Origin: Pseudomonas_T sp032052615
GTDB lineage: Bacteria > Pseudomonadota > Gammaproteobacteria > Pseudomonadales > Pseudomonadaceae
Length of the DNA: 64,000 bases
NCBI GenBank assembly: GCA_032052615.1
Contig: DAMBWF010000009.1
Location: forward strand, 1 to 64,000
Direction of reading: 5' to 3'
Position numbers and translations under genes: made by a program. This document shows, piece after piece, positions 14,113-22,252 of this stretch; the stretch's first letter is position 1, and every line of letters begins with the position of its first letter. The notes below the pieces were generated by a model. That model was not told the DNA's origin. It did not search any database and saw only the letters and a list, made by a program, of their open reading frames with translations.

Positions 14113-15297
14113 TCACAGCGGACGGGTACCCAGGCCCATGGCCTGGCGGGAGAACCAACGCTTCGCCGAGGGCAGCAGGTCCAGGCCCAGCAGGCCGAGG
14201 TTGCGTCCCGTGGCCAGCAGCGGCCGGTCGTTGGAAAACAGTCGGGTGACCTGGTCGGAGAAGCCGACGGTCAGTTGCTGGTCGAGGCGCTGGCCCTCGA
14301 GGTAGGCCTGCAGCACGGCGAAATCCCCCGGCTCGGCGTCGCTGGCCAGCAGCGCGTCCGCCAGGGCCTGGGCGTCCCGCAGGGACAGGTTGTAGCCCTG
14401 CCCGGCGATGGGGTGCAGGCTGTGGGCGGCGTTGCCGAGGACCGCCAGGTGCGGTCGGACCTGCTCCCGCGCTTCCACCAGGGCCAGCGGATAGAGATGC
14501 CGCGCGCCGACCTGGCGGAAGGCCCCCAGCCGGTAGCCGAAGGTGGCCTGCAATTCGGTGAGGAAGGCCGCGTCCGGCAGGGCGGCGAGGCGCTGGGCGT
14601 CCTCGTCGGGCCGCGTCCAGACCAGCGCGCAGCGGTTGTCCGCCAGGGGCAGCAGGGCCATCGGGCCCTCGTCGGTGAAGCGTTCGAACGCTTGGCCCCG
14701 GTGGGCTTCCAGGGGGCTGACGTTGGCGATCAGGGCGGTCTGGCCATAGGGCGCGCGGCTGACATCGATGCCCAGTTGCTCGCGCAACGCGGAGCGGCCG
14801 CCATCGGCCAGCACCGCCAGAGCGCAGTCGAGGGTCTCGTCGTTGTCGAGGGTCAGGCGATAGCCGTCCTCCAGCGGTTGCAGGCGTACCGCCTCGGCCG
14901 GACAGCGCCAGTTCACCACCTCGGGGTCCAGCGCTTGCCACAGGCACTGGCCGAGCCAGGCATTTTCCACCACGTAGCCCAGGGCCGGCACGCCCTCCTC
15001 CATCGCCGACAGGCGCGCGGCGCCGAAGCGGCCGCGCTCGGAAACGTGAATCTGCCGGATCGGCTCGGCGCGCTGGGCGATGGCCTGCCAGAGGCCCAGG
15101 CGCTGGTAGATCTGCTGGGTGCCGTAGGACAGCGCCGAGGAACGGGCGTCGTAGCTGGGCTGGTAGGGTTCGCCAGGGGCGAAGGGCTCGATCAGGGTGA
15201 TCGACCAACCCCGCGCCCGGGCGCCGCGCTGCAGCGCCAGGGCCAGGCTGGCGCCTACCAACCCGCCGCCGACGATGGCCAGATGCGTGCGCATCAT
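14113..15297 (-). CDS. ubiH: 2-octaprenyl-6-methoxyphenol hydroxylase
   Basis: A 394-residue FAD-dependent hydroxylase of ubiquinone synthesis. I-V-G-G-G-L-V-G-A-S near the N-terminus is the FAD-binding fold; G-N-A-A-H-S-L-H-P-I-A-G-Q-G-Y-N-L is the second FAD motif in the N-A-A form typical of UbiH. D-A-R-S-S-A-L-S follows the UbiH pattern. The first ATG at 15297 overlaps the pepP stop as ATGA, the arrangement pepP-ubiH also seen in E. coli and P. aeruginosa. Confidence 0.93.
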   Translation of the reverse strand: MMRTHLAIVGGGLVGASLALALQRGARARGWSITLIEPFAPGEPYQPSYDARSSALSYGTQQIYQRLGLWQAIAQRAEPIRQIHVSERGRFGAARLSAMEEGVPALGYVVENAWLGQCLWQALDPEVVNWRCPAEAVRLQPLEDGYRLTLDNDETLDCALAVLADGGRSALREQLGIDVSRAPYGQTALIANVSPLEAHRGQAFERFTDEGPMALLPLADNRCALVWTRPDEDAQRLAALPDAAFLTELQATFGYRLGAFRQVGARHLYPLALVEAREQVRPHLAVLGNAAHSLHPIAGQGYNLSLRDAQALADALLASDAEPGDFAVLQAYLEGQRLDQQLTVGFSDQVTRLFSNDRPLLATGRNLGLLGLDLLPSAKRWFSRQAMGLGTRPL

Positions 15298-16628
15298 GCG
15301 GCCTCGCCGCGGGCGGCGGCCATCAGGGCCTCGATCCCGGCGACGGTCTTGGGCACGCCGCCGGTGAGGATGTCGCAGCCCTCGCGGGTCACCACCACGT
15401 CGTCCTCGATGCGCACCCCAATGCCGCGCCATTTCTTCGCCACGTCCTGGTTATCCGGGGCGATGTAGATGCCCGGCTCCACGGTCATCACCATGCCCGG
15501 CTCCAACACGCGCCATTCGCCGCCGACCTTGTAGTCGCCGACATCGTGCACATCCATGCCCAGCCAGTGGCCGGCGCGGTGCATGTAGAACGCCTTGTAC
15601 GCCTCGCTGGCGATCAAGTGGTCGACGTCGCCCTGCAGCAGGCTCAGCTCCACCAGCCCGGCGGTGATCACCCGCACGGTGGCCTCGTGGGCCTCGTTCC
15701 AGTGCCGGCCCGGGGCGATGACGGCGAAGGCCGCCTCCTGGGAGGCCAGCACCAGTTCGTAGATGGCTTTCTGTTCGGGGGTGAAGCGCCCGCTCACCGG
15801 GAAGGTGCGGGTGATGTCGCTGGCGTAGCAGTCCAATTCGCAGGCCGCGTCGATCAGCACGAGGTCGCCGTCCTTGAGCGGCGCGTCGTTTTCCCGGTAG
15901 TGCAGGATGCAGGCGTTGCGCCCGGCGGCGACGATGGAGCCGTAGGCCGGCATCTTCGCCCCGCCCTTGCGGAATTCGTATTCCAGCTCGGCTTCCAAGT
16001 GGTACTCGTAGAGGCCCGGACGGGCCGCCTGCATGGCGCGGACATGGGCGCGGGCGGACACGTCGCCGGCCTCGCGCATGACCTTCAGCTCGGCGGCGCT
16101 CTTGTAAAGGCGCATGTCGTGCAACAGGTGGCCCAGGGCGACGAACTCACTCGGTGGCTGGGCGCCCTGACGGGCCTTGGAGCGAATGGTGTTGACCCAC
16201 TCCATCAAGCGGCGATCGAACTCGACGTGGGTGCCGATGGAGTAATAAACCCGCTCGCGCCCTTCGATCAGGCCCGGCAGGATGTCGTCGATGTCGGCGA
16301 TGGGAAACGCATCGTCCGCGTCGAAATCGCGCACCGCGCCTTCCTGGCCGGCGCGCAGGCCGTCCCACAGTTCACGCTCGGGGTCGCGCTCGCGGCAGAA
16401 CAGCACGTACTCGCCATGAGCCCGGCCCGGAATCAGCACCATCACCGCCTCCGGCTCGGGAAAGCCGGTGAGGTACTGGAAGTCGCTGTCCTGGCGGTAG
16501 ACGTGTTCCACGTCGCGGTTGCGAATGTGCACCGGGGCGGCGGGCAGAATGGCGATGCTGTTGGGCACCATCTGCTCCATCAGCGTCTTGCGCCGACGGG
16601 CGTACTCCGATTTCGGGATGCGGGTCAT
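15294..16628 (-). CDS. pepP: Xaa-Pro aminopeptidase P
   Basis: A 444-residue M24B metallopeptidase removing N-terminal residues that precede proline. The creatinase-like N-domain (about 1-170) is followed by the pita-bread catalytic domain. The metal ligands are in D-A-A-C-E-L-D and D-I-T-R-T-F-P (two Asp), H-W-L-G-M-D-V-H-D, E-P-G-I-Y-I and R-I-E-D-D. GGAGAA lies upstream of the ATG. It is 12 bases downstream of the UPF0149 gene and leads the ubiH-containing run. Confidence 0.96.
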   Translation of the reverse strand: MTRIPKSEYARRRKTLMEQMVPNSIAILPAAPVHIRNRDVEHVYRQDSDFQYLTGFPEPEAVMVLIPGRAHGEYVLFCRERDPERELWDGLRAGQEGAVRDFDADDAFPIADIDDILPGLIEGRERVYYSIGTHVEFDRRLMEWVNTIRSKARQGAQPPSEFVALGHLLHDMRLYKSAAELKVMREAGDVSARAHVRAMQAARPGLYEYHLEAELEYEFRKGGAKMPAYGSIVAAGRNACILHYRENDAPLKDGDLVLIDAACELDCYASDITRTFPVSGRFTPEQKAIYELVLASQEAAFAVIAPGRHWNEAHEATVRVITAGLVELSLLQGDVDHLIASEAYKAFYMHRAGHWLGMDVHDVGDYKVGGEWRVLEPGMVMTVEPGIYIAPDNQDVAKKWRGIGVRIEDDVVVTREGCDILTGGVPKTVAGIEALMAAARGEAA

Positions 16629-16640
16629 GCGGTTCTCCGA

Positions 16641-17198
16641 TCAGTGCAGGGAAGGCGTCGGTGTCGTCGCCGCGGCGGTCTTGCCGCATTCGGTGAAAAG
16701 CAGCAACGGCGCCACGCGCAGATATTCCATTACTTCCATGAAGTCATTCTCGCCGTCCTCGGTATCGTCCAGGGCACTCTGCACCTGGGCGATCGAGGCC
16801 AGGTCCTGCAGGACCTCCATCGCCTCGGCGCTCAACGCGGTGTCCCGCGAGGCGAGGCCGAAGCCACCGAGAAAGCCCTGGCACCACTGGCCGAGGGCGG
16901 CGGCCCGGTCGGCGAGGGGAGCCGCGTCGTCCGGCAGCAGGATGGTCAAGGCCATCTCGCCGCCGACCAGCTCGCCCTTGACCAGCTCCTGCAGCCCGAT
17001 CAGCGCCTGGCGCAGGTTGTCCTGGGGAGGGGCGCCCAGCAGTTCGGCGGCGTCCTCCAGCCAGGGGCCGGCCTCGAAGCCGGCCCCGGCGCAGCAGCGA
17101 CCCAAAAGCAGGCCGTGCAGTTCGGCGGGGGAAACGGCTTGCCCGGACTGGGCGAGCAAGGCGGCGAAAGCGGTATACGGGGAATTGGAAGGGGGCAT
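16641..17198 (-). CDS. UPF0149 (YgfB/YecA-like) family protein
   Basis: A 185-residue, largely helical acidic protein of the UPF0149 family. The family pattern S-P-A-E-L-H-G-L-L-x-G-x-x-C is near residues 23-36, and W-C-Q-G-F-L-x-G-F-G is in the middle. The family lies upstream of pepP in many gammaproteobacteria, as here. In P. aeruginosa the YgfB relative dampens alpA expression, but whether this copy does so is unknown. It diverges from the ZapB-like gene; the 149 bases between contain both promoters. Confidence 0.9.
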   Translation of the reverse strand: MPPSNSPYTAFAALLAQSGQAVSPAELHGLLLGRCCAGAGFEAGPWLEDAAELLGAPPQDNLRQALIGLQELVKGELVGGEMALTILLPDDAAPLADRAAALGQWCQGFLGGFGLASRDTALSAEAMEVLQDLASIAQVQSALDDTEDGENDFMEVMEYLRVAPLLLFTECGKTAAATTPTPSLH

Positions 17199-17347
17199 GG
17201 CGGCTAGGCGCGACGAGGCGCAATGACTAGAATGACGGCTTCGTATCCTAGCACCGGCCCCTTCGCCCGGCCATCGACCGGCGGCGGCCTTCCTCCCAAG
17301 CCATCCCCAGCGGCAGCGCGTGCCCTGCGTGGCGAGACAGAGACCCC

Positions 17348-17557
17348 ATGGAAAACGCCGACCTGCAAGCCCTGACGAGCAAACTGGAGCGGTTGATCCA
17401 GCGCATCGAGCAGCTCAAGGGGCAGAACCGCATGCTGCTGGCGAGCGAAAAAGCCTGGCGCGAAGAGCGCGCCCATCTGATCGAAAAGAACGAAATGGCA
17501 CGACTGAAGGTCGAAGCGATGATTTCGCGCCTGAAAGCTCTGGAGCAGGATTCATGA
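17348..17557 (+). CDS. ZapB-like coiled-coil protein (TIGR02449)
   Basis: A 69-residue protein that is almost entirely a coiled coil, with heptad-spaced leucines from residue 6 to the end. It matches the small family TIGR02449 that precedes zapA in pseudomonads. ZapB-type proteins bridge ZapA-decorated FtsZ to the division site, but a direct orthology to E. coli ZapB is not proven. Its stop overlaps the zapA start as ATGA at 17554-17557. Confidence 0.85.
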   Translation: MENADLQALTSKLERLIQRIEQLKGQNRMLLASEKAWREERAHLIEKNEMARLKVEAMISRLKALEQDS

Positions 17558-17868
17558 CCCAGTCGAAAACCGTTACCGTCCATATCCTCGATAAGGACTA
17601 CTGCATCAATTGTCCTGCCGAGGAACGCGTCAATCTCGAAAGCGCGGCGCGCTACCTGGACGGCAAGATGCGTGAAATCCGTACCAGCGGGAAAGTCATC
17701 GGCGCGGACCGCGTCGCCGTCATGGCCGCTCTGAACATCACCCACGAATTGCTGCACAAGCAGCAGCGCCTTGACCAGGAAGTCAGTTCCACCCGCGAGC
17801 GGGTGCGCGAGCTGCTGGATCGCGTCGATCATGCCTTGACCGCCGATCAGGAAAGCCCCCAGGGCTGA
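17554..17868 (+). CDS. zapA: cell division protein ZapA
   Basis: A 104-residue FtsZ-associated protein that bundles protofilaments at the Z-ring. The N-terminal globular part carries V-T-V-H-I-L-D-K-D-Y and the C-terminal half (about 60-100) is a coiled coil for tetramerisation. The R-V-A-V-M-A-A-L-N-I segment is the family signature. Directly downstream is 6S RNA, the order conserved across gammaproteobacteria. Confidence 0.95.
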   Translation: MTQSKTVTVHILDKDYCINCPAEERVNLESAARYLDGKMREIRTSGKVIGADRVAVMAALNITHELLHKQQRLDQEVSSTRERVRELLDRVDHALTADQESPQG

Positions 17869-17888
17869 TTCATCGAAGAAGTTTCGGG

Positions 17889-17894
17889 TATACT
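17889..17894 (+). promoter_or_regulatory. -10 element of the 6S RNA promoter
   Basis: TATACT at 17889-17894 lies 8-9 bases upstream of the expected 6S RNA 5' end and directly after zapA. The -35 region, which falls in the last zapA codons, is weak. The assignment rests on position and the good -10 match. Confidence 0.6.
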
Positions 17895-17902
17895 CGCCGA
17901 CA

Positions 17903-18082
17903 GCTCCCTGGTTTGTTTGCCAGTCGGTGATGTCCCTGAGCCGATACGCACAAACCTGGGGGTTGTAAGCCGAGGCCGGTGTGCATGTCCGCTCGACGGA
18001 AAGCCTTAACGCCTCCTGCAACCTCCACCTTGAACTTTCGGGTTCAAGGGCTAACCCGACAGCGGCATAACCGGGGAGTCAA
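17903..18082 (+). ncRNA. ssrS: 6S RNA
   Basis: A roughly 180-base RNA that binds sigma-70 RNA polymerase holoenzyme as an open-promoter mimic in stationary phase. Recognised by strong similarity to Pseudomonas 6S: a 5' part with CTCCCTGG and GTCGGTGATGTCCCTGAG, a central bubble around GTGTGCATGTCCG, and a 3' part with TTGAACTTTCGGGTTCAAGG and an arm ending CCGGGGAG that closes with the 5' end. It lies between zapA and 5-FCL, its canonical place. The exact ends are estimated to within about 5 bases. Confidence 0.93.
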
Positions 18083-18089
18083 TTTCTTC

Positions 18090-18716
18090 ATGGCCCGCTC
18101 CATGATCATGGCCGGCACGCTTTCCCGTGCGGCCCTGCGTCGCCAGCTTCGCCAAGCGCGTCGCGCCCTCACCCCCTTCCAGCAGAAACGCGCCGCCCGC
18201 GCCCTCTACCGCCACTTGGCCCAGGCGCCGGTGTTTCGCCGCGCGCGCCATCTTGCCTTGTACCTGCCCAACGACGGCGAAATCGATCCACGCCCCTTGA
18301 TGCGCGAGGCCCAGCGCCGCGGCAAGCGCGTCTACTTGCCTGTCCTGAACGCCTGGCCTCGCACCCGCATGGCGCTGCAGCGGATCCGAAAGGGCGAGCC
18401 CCTGAAACGCAATCGCTTCGGTATCCGCGAGCCGCGCCCGTGCCCGGGTCGCCAGCGCAAGATCTGGACGCTGGACCTGGTATTACTGCCTCTGGTGGGC
18501 TTCGACGAACACGGCGCCCGGCTGGGCATGGGGGGCGGTTTCTACGACCGCAGCCTGGCTTACCGGGCGCGCCGACGCGCCTGGCTCAAGCCGACCCTGC
18601 TGGGGTTGGCCCACGAGTGCCAGAAAGTCGATCGATTGGAAATGGCGGCCTGGGACGTCCCGCTGCAAGCGGTGGTGACGGATGGCGGGTGGTATGCGGC
18701 ACCCCGGGAGGGCTGA
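18090..18716 (+). CDS. 5-formyltetrahydrofolate cyclo-ligase
   Basis: A 208-residue ATP-dependent enzyme converting 5-formyl-THF to 5,10-methenyl-THF. The signature L-L-P-L-V-G-F-D-E-H-G-A-R-L-G-M-G-G-G-F is near residues 130-150, and Y-L-P-x-x-x-E-I-D-P is earlier. The N-terminus is unusually rich in arginine. I took the ATG at 18090, which has GGGGAG upstream formed by the end of 6S RNA; ATGs at 18102 and 18108 are also possible. The 6S-5-FCL linkage means its mRNA may be a read-through product of ssrS, as in E. coli ygfA. Confidence 0.94.
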   Translation: MARSMIMAGTLSRAALRRQLRQARRALTPFQQKRAARALYRHLAQAPVFRRARHLALYLPNDGEIDPRPLMREAQRRGKRVYLPVLNAWPRTRMALQRIRKGEPLKRNRFGIREPRPCPGRQRKIWTLDLVLLPLVGFDEHGARLGMGGGFYDRSLAYRARRRAWLKPTLLGLAHECQKVDRLEMAAWDVPLQAVVTDGGWYAAPREG

Positions 18717-18720
18717 GGGT

Positions 18721-18742
18721 GGCACCGCCGGGCGGCGGTGCC
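18721..18742. terminator. hairpin between convergent genes
   Basis: A perfect 9-bp stem (18721-18729 with 18734-18742) and a 4-base loop, sitting 5 bases after the 5-FCL stop and 8 bases before the stop of the opposing small gene. There is no long T-run; it probably serves both directions. Confidence 0.65.
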
Positions 18743-18749
18743 GAGGTGA

Positions 18750-18890
18750 TCAGGGCTGGGGCTGGGCTTCCAGGACGGTGACCGGGGCGTCGGCCTGGCG
18801 CTCCCAGAAGCTCTGCGTATAACCGGTGGTGACGACGCCCAGACCGAAAATGATCACCAGAATCCAGAGCAGATCGGGCTTACGTTTCAT
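18750..18890 (-). CDS. 46-residue single-pass membrane miniprotein
   Basis: A small open frame beginning M-K-R-K-P-D-L-L-W and continuing as one hydrophobic helix (about residues 7-23, ending G-V-V-T-T-G-Y), then a short acidic/proline tail ending Q-P-Q-P. It has a clean ATG and the positive-inside pattern of a genuine membrane miniprotein. GGAGGC lies about 8 bases upstream. It is convergent with 5-FCL across a hairpin. I believe similar small proteins occur here in other pseudomonads, but cannot check. No function is known. Confidence 0.72.
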   Translation of the reverse strand: MKRKPDLLWILVIIFGLGVVTTGYTQSFWERQADAPVTVLEAQPQP

Positions 18891-19087
18891 GAATAATTGC
18901 CTCCCCCTTCAGGCAAACCGCGCGATGAAATGCGGTCGTTCCTAATGACTATGACGAAGAAAAAACGAGTGAACGAAAAAAGCTGCGGCATTGTCCGGCA
19001 ATGTGACGCCGCACGCAATTTCTGCTTCGCGCCGGCTGTCGCGCCGAAGGAAATTTTCGTTCCCTCGCCGAGGTTCCGGAGCAAGCG

Positions 19088-19537
19088 ATGACCTACTGGC
19101 TGATGAAGTCCGAGCCGGACGAACTGTCCATCGAAGCCCTGGCGCGGCAGGGGCAGGCCCGTTGGGACGGCGTGCGCAATTACCAGGCGCGCAATTACCT
19201 GCGCCAGATGCGTCCGGACGACCTGTTCTTCTTCTATCACTCCAGTTGCCCGCAACCCGGCATCGCCGGGGTCGGGCGGATCGTCTCGGAAGCCTATCCC
19301 GATCCCACCGCCCTGGATGCCCAAAGCCCCTATTTCGACAGCCGCGCGCGTCTCGACGCCAACCCCTGGAGCGCGGTGGATGTGGCCCATGCCGAGACGT
19401 TTCCCCACGTGCTGCCACTGGCCCGGCTGCGCGGACTGGAGGAGCTGGCGGACCTGGCGCTCGTGCGCAAGGGCAGTCGCCTGTCGGTGATGCCCGTCAC
19501 CGAGGCCCAGTGGCGGGCGATTCGGACGCTGCTCTGA
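19088..19537 (+). CDS. EVE-domain protein
   Basis: A 149-residue single EVE (PUA-like) domain, the fold that reads modified bases in nucleic acids. It opens Y-W-L-M-K-S-E-P-D-E-L-S-I and carries W-D-G-V-R-N-Y-Q-A-R-N and F-F-Y-H-S, which line the ligand pocket in homologues such as human THYN1. Bacterial members are often near the 6S/5-FCL locus. The cognate modified base is unknown. It is convergent with the FliL-like gene, 9 bases apart. Confidence 0.93.
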   Translation: MTYWLMKSEPDELSIEALARQGQARWDGVRNYQARNYLRQMRPDDLFFFYHSSCPQPGIAGVGRIVSEAYPDPTALDAQSPYFDSRARLDANPWSAVDVAHAETFPHVLPLARLRGLEELADLALVRKGSRLSVMPVTEAQWRAIRTLL

Positions 19538-19546
19538 GGCCCGGCA

Positions 19547-19963
19547 TCAGGGCTGGACGATCAGGTTGTTGAACAGCAGGTCGTCCACCAGCGGCGCGCC
19601 TTCCTCGGTGTTGAGGACCTGCTGGACCTGCTTGAGGGCTTCCTGGCGCAGCTTTTCCTTGTTCTCCACCCCGCCCAGGCTGTCGTCGGTCTGCTGGGCG
19701 AACAGCATGATCAGTTGGTTGCGGATCAGCGGCTCGTGGTATTCGACCTTCTTCGCCACTTCGGGTCCGGCGGTCTGCAAGGCGATGTCGGCCTTGTAGT
19801 ACTTCAGCTTCGGCCCGCTGCCGTAGTTGCCGACCAGCGCGGGCGTGAGCTGCACGAACGCCACCTTGGGCCCCGCCTCGCCTTCGCCCTCTTTCTTGGC
19901 CTCCTCGGCGCCCGCCGGACCGGCCAGCAGCAGGAACGCCAGTACCCCAACGACGATTCTCAA
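19547..19963 (-). CDS. FliL-like periplasmic protein
   Basis: A 138-residue protein with an N-terminal signal peptide or anchor (L-A-F-L-L-L-A-G-P-A-G-A) followed by a charged E/K/G linker and a FliL-like domain: L-x-P-x-L-V-G-N-Y, then Y-K-A-D-I-A-L-Q-T, and V-E-Y-H-E-P-L-I-R-N-Q-L-I-M-L-F. Flagellar FliL shows the same layout, but no flagellar genes are near, so it is an orphan paralogue. The start is TTG at 19963 with AAGGAG 9 bases upstream; no ATG fits. Confidence 0.8.
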   Translation of the reverse strand: MRIVVGVLAFLLLAGPAGAEEAKKEGEGEAGPKVAFVQLTPALVGNYGSGPKLKYYKADIALQTAGPEVAKKVEYHEPLIRNQLIMLFAQQTDDSLGGVENKEKLRQEALKQVQQVLNTEEGAPLVDDLLFNNLIVQP

Positions 19964-20177
19964 CGCGATGCACTCCTTCAGGAGACGAAGCACCGGGGCA
20001 ACGGCCGAATTGCCGTCCCCGGCGCTCCGCCGACTTCGCAAGCATAGCCAGTGCCGCGCCAAGCCCCAACCCTTGCGCGCGGAGCGGCGCTTATGCCGCC
20101 GTATCAGGCGCGGCCATCCTCGTTGACCCTCACTTCGAGCCTTCTACACTGCTCCGTCCACCCTCGAGGAGAACGTC

Positions 20178-21155
20178 ATGAAAGCCGTCCTGTGCAAAGC
20201 CTTTGGCCCCCCCGAAAGCCTGGTGCTGGAAGAGGTCGCCAGCCCGGAAGCGAAGAAGAACGAGGTGCTGATCGATGTCCACGCCGCGAGCGTGAATTTC
20301 CCGGACACCTTGATCATCGAGGGCAAGTACCAGTTCAAGCCGCCCTTCCCCTTCTCCCCCGGCGGCGAAGCGGCTGGCGTGGTGACGGCGGTGGGCGAGA
20401 AGGTGGGCCACCTCAAGCCGGGCGACCGGGTCATGGCCCTGACCGGCTGGGGCAGCTTCGCCGAGCAGGTGGCCGTCCCCGCCTACAACGTGCTGCCGAT
20501 GCCGACGGAGATGGATTTCCCCACCGCCGCCGCGTTCGGCATGACCTACGGCACGTCCATGCACGCCCTGAAGCAGCGCGCCGCGCTACGACCCGGCGAG
20601 ACGTTGTTGGTGCTGGGCGCTTCGGGGGGCGTCGGGCTCGCGGCGGTGGAAATCGGCAAGGCCATGGGCGCGCGGGTGATCGCGGCGGCGAGCAGCGCGG
20701 AGAAATTGCAGGTAGCCAAGGCGGCCGGCGCCGACGAACTGATCGACTACAGCCAGGGCAGCCTGAAAGAGGACGTGAAGCGACTGACGAACGGCCAGGG
20801 CGTCGATGTCATCTACGACCCGGTGGGTGGCGACCTGTTCGACGAAGCGGTGCGCTGCATCGCCTGGAACGGCCGGCTGCTGGTAGTGGGTTTCGCCAGC
20901 GGACGCATCCCGGAACTGCCGGTCAACCTGGCGCTCCTCAAGGGGGCCGCGGTGGTCGGGGTGTTCTGGGGTTCCTTCGCGCAACGCCAGCCCCAGGACA
21001 ACCAGGCCAACTTCCACCAGCTATTCGCCTGGTACCGCGAGGGCAAGGTGAAGCCTCTGGTGTCCCGCACCTACCCCCTGGCGCAGACCGCCGAGGCGAT
21101 CAAGGCGCTCGGCCAGCGGCAGGCGGTGGGCAAGCTGGTGGTGATGGTTCGCTGA
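20178..21155 (+). CDS. NADPH:quinone oxidoreductase (zinc-free MDR family)
   Basis: A 325-residue medium-chain reductase of the quinone-oxidoreductase type. It begins M-K-A-V-L-C-K-A-F-G-P-P and has S-P-G-G-E-A-A-G-V-V in the substrate domain. The NADPH fold is L-V-L-G-A-S-G-G-V-G near residues 145-155. Ligands for a catalytic zinc are missing, as expected for the QOR subgroup. GAGGAG is upstream of the ATG. The physiological acceptor is unknown; the P. aeruginosa homologue is PA5234. Confidence 0.92.
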   Translation: MKAVLCKAFGPPESLVLEEVASPEAKKNEVLIDVHAASVNFPDTLIIEGKYQFKPPFPFSPGGEAAGVVTAVGEKVGHLKPGDRVMALTGWGSFAEQVAVPAYNVLPMPTEMDFPTAAAFGMTYGTSMHALKQRAALRPGETLLVLGASGGVGLAAVEIGKAMGARVIAAASSAEKLQVAKAAGADELIDYSQGSLKEDVKRLTNGQGVDVIYDPVGGDLFDEAVRCIAWNGRLLVVGFASGRIPELPVNLALLKGAAVVGVFWGSFAQRQPQDNQANFHQLFAWYREGKVKPLVSRTYPLAQTAEAIKALGQRQAVGKLVVMVR

Positions 21156-21233
21156 CCCTGGTAACCCGGTGCGGGCCGGGCCTACGCCCACACCGTCGCT
21201 CTTCCCAGCCGGATATCGCGCGCCCCGCGCAGC

Positions 21234-22199
21234 CTAGCGGGGCGCGTAGGCGAAGACGTCCGCGCGCATCTGGTGGGCATCCATGCCCGCCGCCACCAAG
21301 GCATCGAGGGTGCCGTAGACCATGGCCGGCGAGCCGCTGGCATAGACGTGCAGCGGCCGCAGGTCGGCGAAATCCTCCCGGATCGCCTCGTGCAACAGGC
21401 CACAACGGCCGTCCCAGCCGCACACGTCGCTGACCACCTTATGCAGGTACAGGTTGGGCAGCTTTTCCCAGCACGCCCATTCGGGCACCTCGTAGAAGTC
21501 GTCCGGACGCCGCGCCCCCCAGTACAGGTGCACGGGGTGGGCGAACCCCTTGGAACGGCAGTGTTCGATCAGACTGTGCATCTGCGCCATGCCGGTGCCC
21601 GCGGCGATCAGCACCAGCGGGCCATCGGGCAGCTCGGCCAGGTGGGCGTCGCCGAACGGCAAGCGCACCCAGGCGCCACCGTCGCGGCGCAACTGGGCCA
21701 GCAAGCGCCGGGTACTGTCTTCCCGGGCGAGGATGTGCAATTCCAGATCGCGACCCTGATGGGGCGCGGAAGCCAGGGAAAACGCCGACGTGGTGCCGGT
21801 GTCGCGCTCGATGAGCAGGTACTGACCCGCATGGTAGCGGGGCGTCTGGCCCGCCGGCGTGCGCAGCCCGACCCGGTAGACGTCGCCGCCCGCCTCGCGG
21901 CAGGCGATCAGTTGACCGTACAGGCGGCGCTCCGGCAATTCCCCGGGCGCCAGCACGCCGTCCCAGTGCAGCACGCAGTGCTCCAGGGGCTCCGCCACGC
22001 AGGTATACAACTCGCCACGGTCCAGCTCGATGCCCGCCTGGCGCACGCGCCCTTCCACCAGCAACGCCGCGCAGACGTGGCAGTTACCGTTGCGGCAGCT
22101 CTGCGGGCAGGCGTAGCCGAGGCGCCGGGCCGCGTCGAGAATCCGCTCGCCGGTATGTACATCGAGCACCGCGCCGGAGGGTTGAAGGGTTACGCGCAT
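21234..22199 (-). CDS. 2Fe-2S ferredoxin/FAD/NAD(P)H reductase fusion
   Basis: A 321-residue electron-transfer protein. Residues 1-90 are a plant-type 2Fe-2S ferredoxin with C-R-N-G-N-C-H-V-C and a later Cys (Y-T-C-V). An FAD-binding reductase domain follows (Y-H-A-G-Q-Y, S-L-A-S-A-P), then an NAD(P)H domain (A-A-G-T-G-M-A, Y-W-G-A-R). The layout matches CDP-6-deoxy-glucoseen reductase and phenol/toluene oxygenase reductases. AAGGAGGT lies 10 bases upstream. Immediately upstream is ubiD, as in P. aeruginosa (PA5236-PA5237), so a role near ubiquinone metabolism is possible but unproven. Confidence 0.92.
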   Translation of the reverse strand: MRVTLQPSGAVLDVHTGERILDAARRLGYACPQSCRNGNCHVCAALLVEGRVRQAGIELDRGELYTCVAEPLEHCVLHWDGVLAPGELPERRLYGQLIACREAGGDVYRVGLRTPAGQTPRYHAGQYLLIERDTGTTSAFSLASAPHQGRDLELHILAREDSTRRLLAQLRRDGGAWVRLPFGDAHLAELPDGPLVLIAAGTGMAQMHSLIEHCRSKGFAHPVHLYWGARRPDDFYEVPEWACWEKLPNLYLHKVVSDVCGWDGRCGLLHEAIREDFADLRPLHVYASGSPAMVYGTLDALVAAGMDAHQMRADVFAYAPR

Positions 22200-22252
22200 G
22201 GCTCGGGCACCTCCTTTTGGCCCAGAAGAATGACTACACGAAGCGTCGGGCA

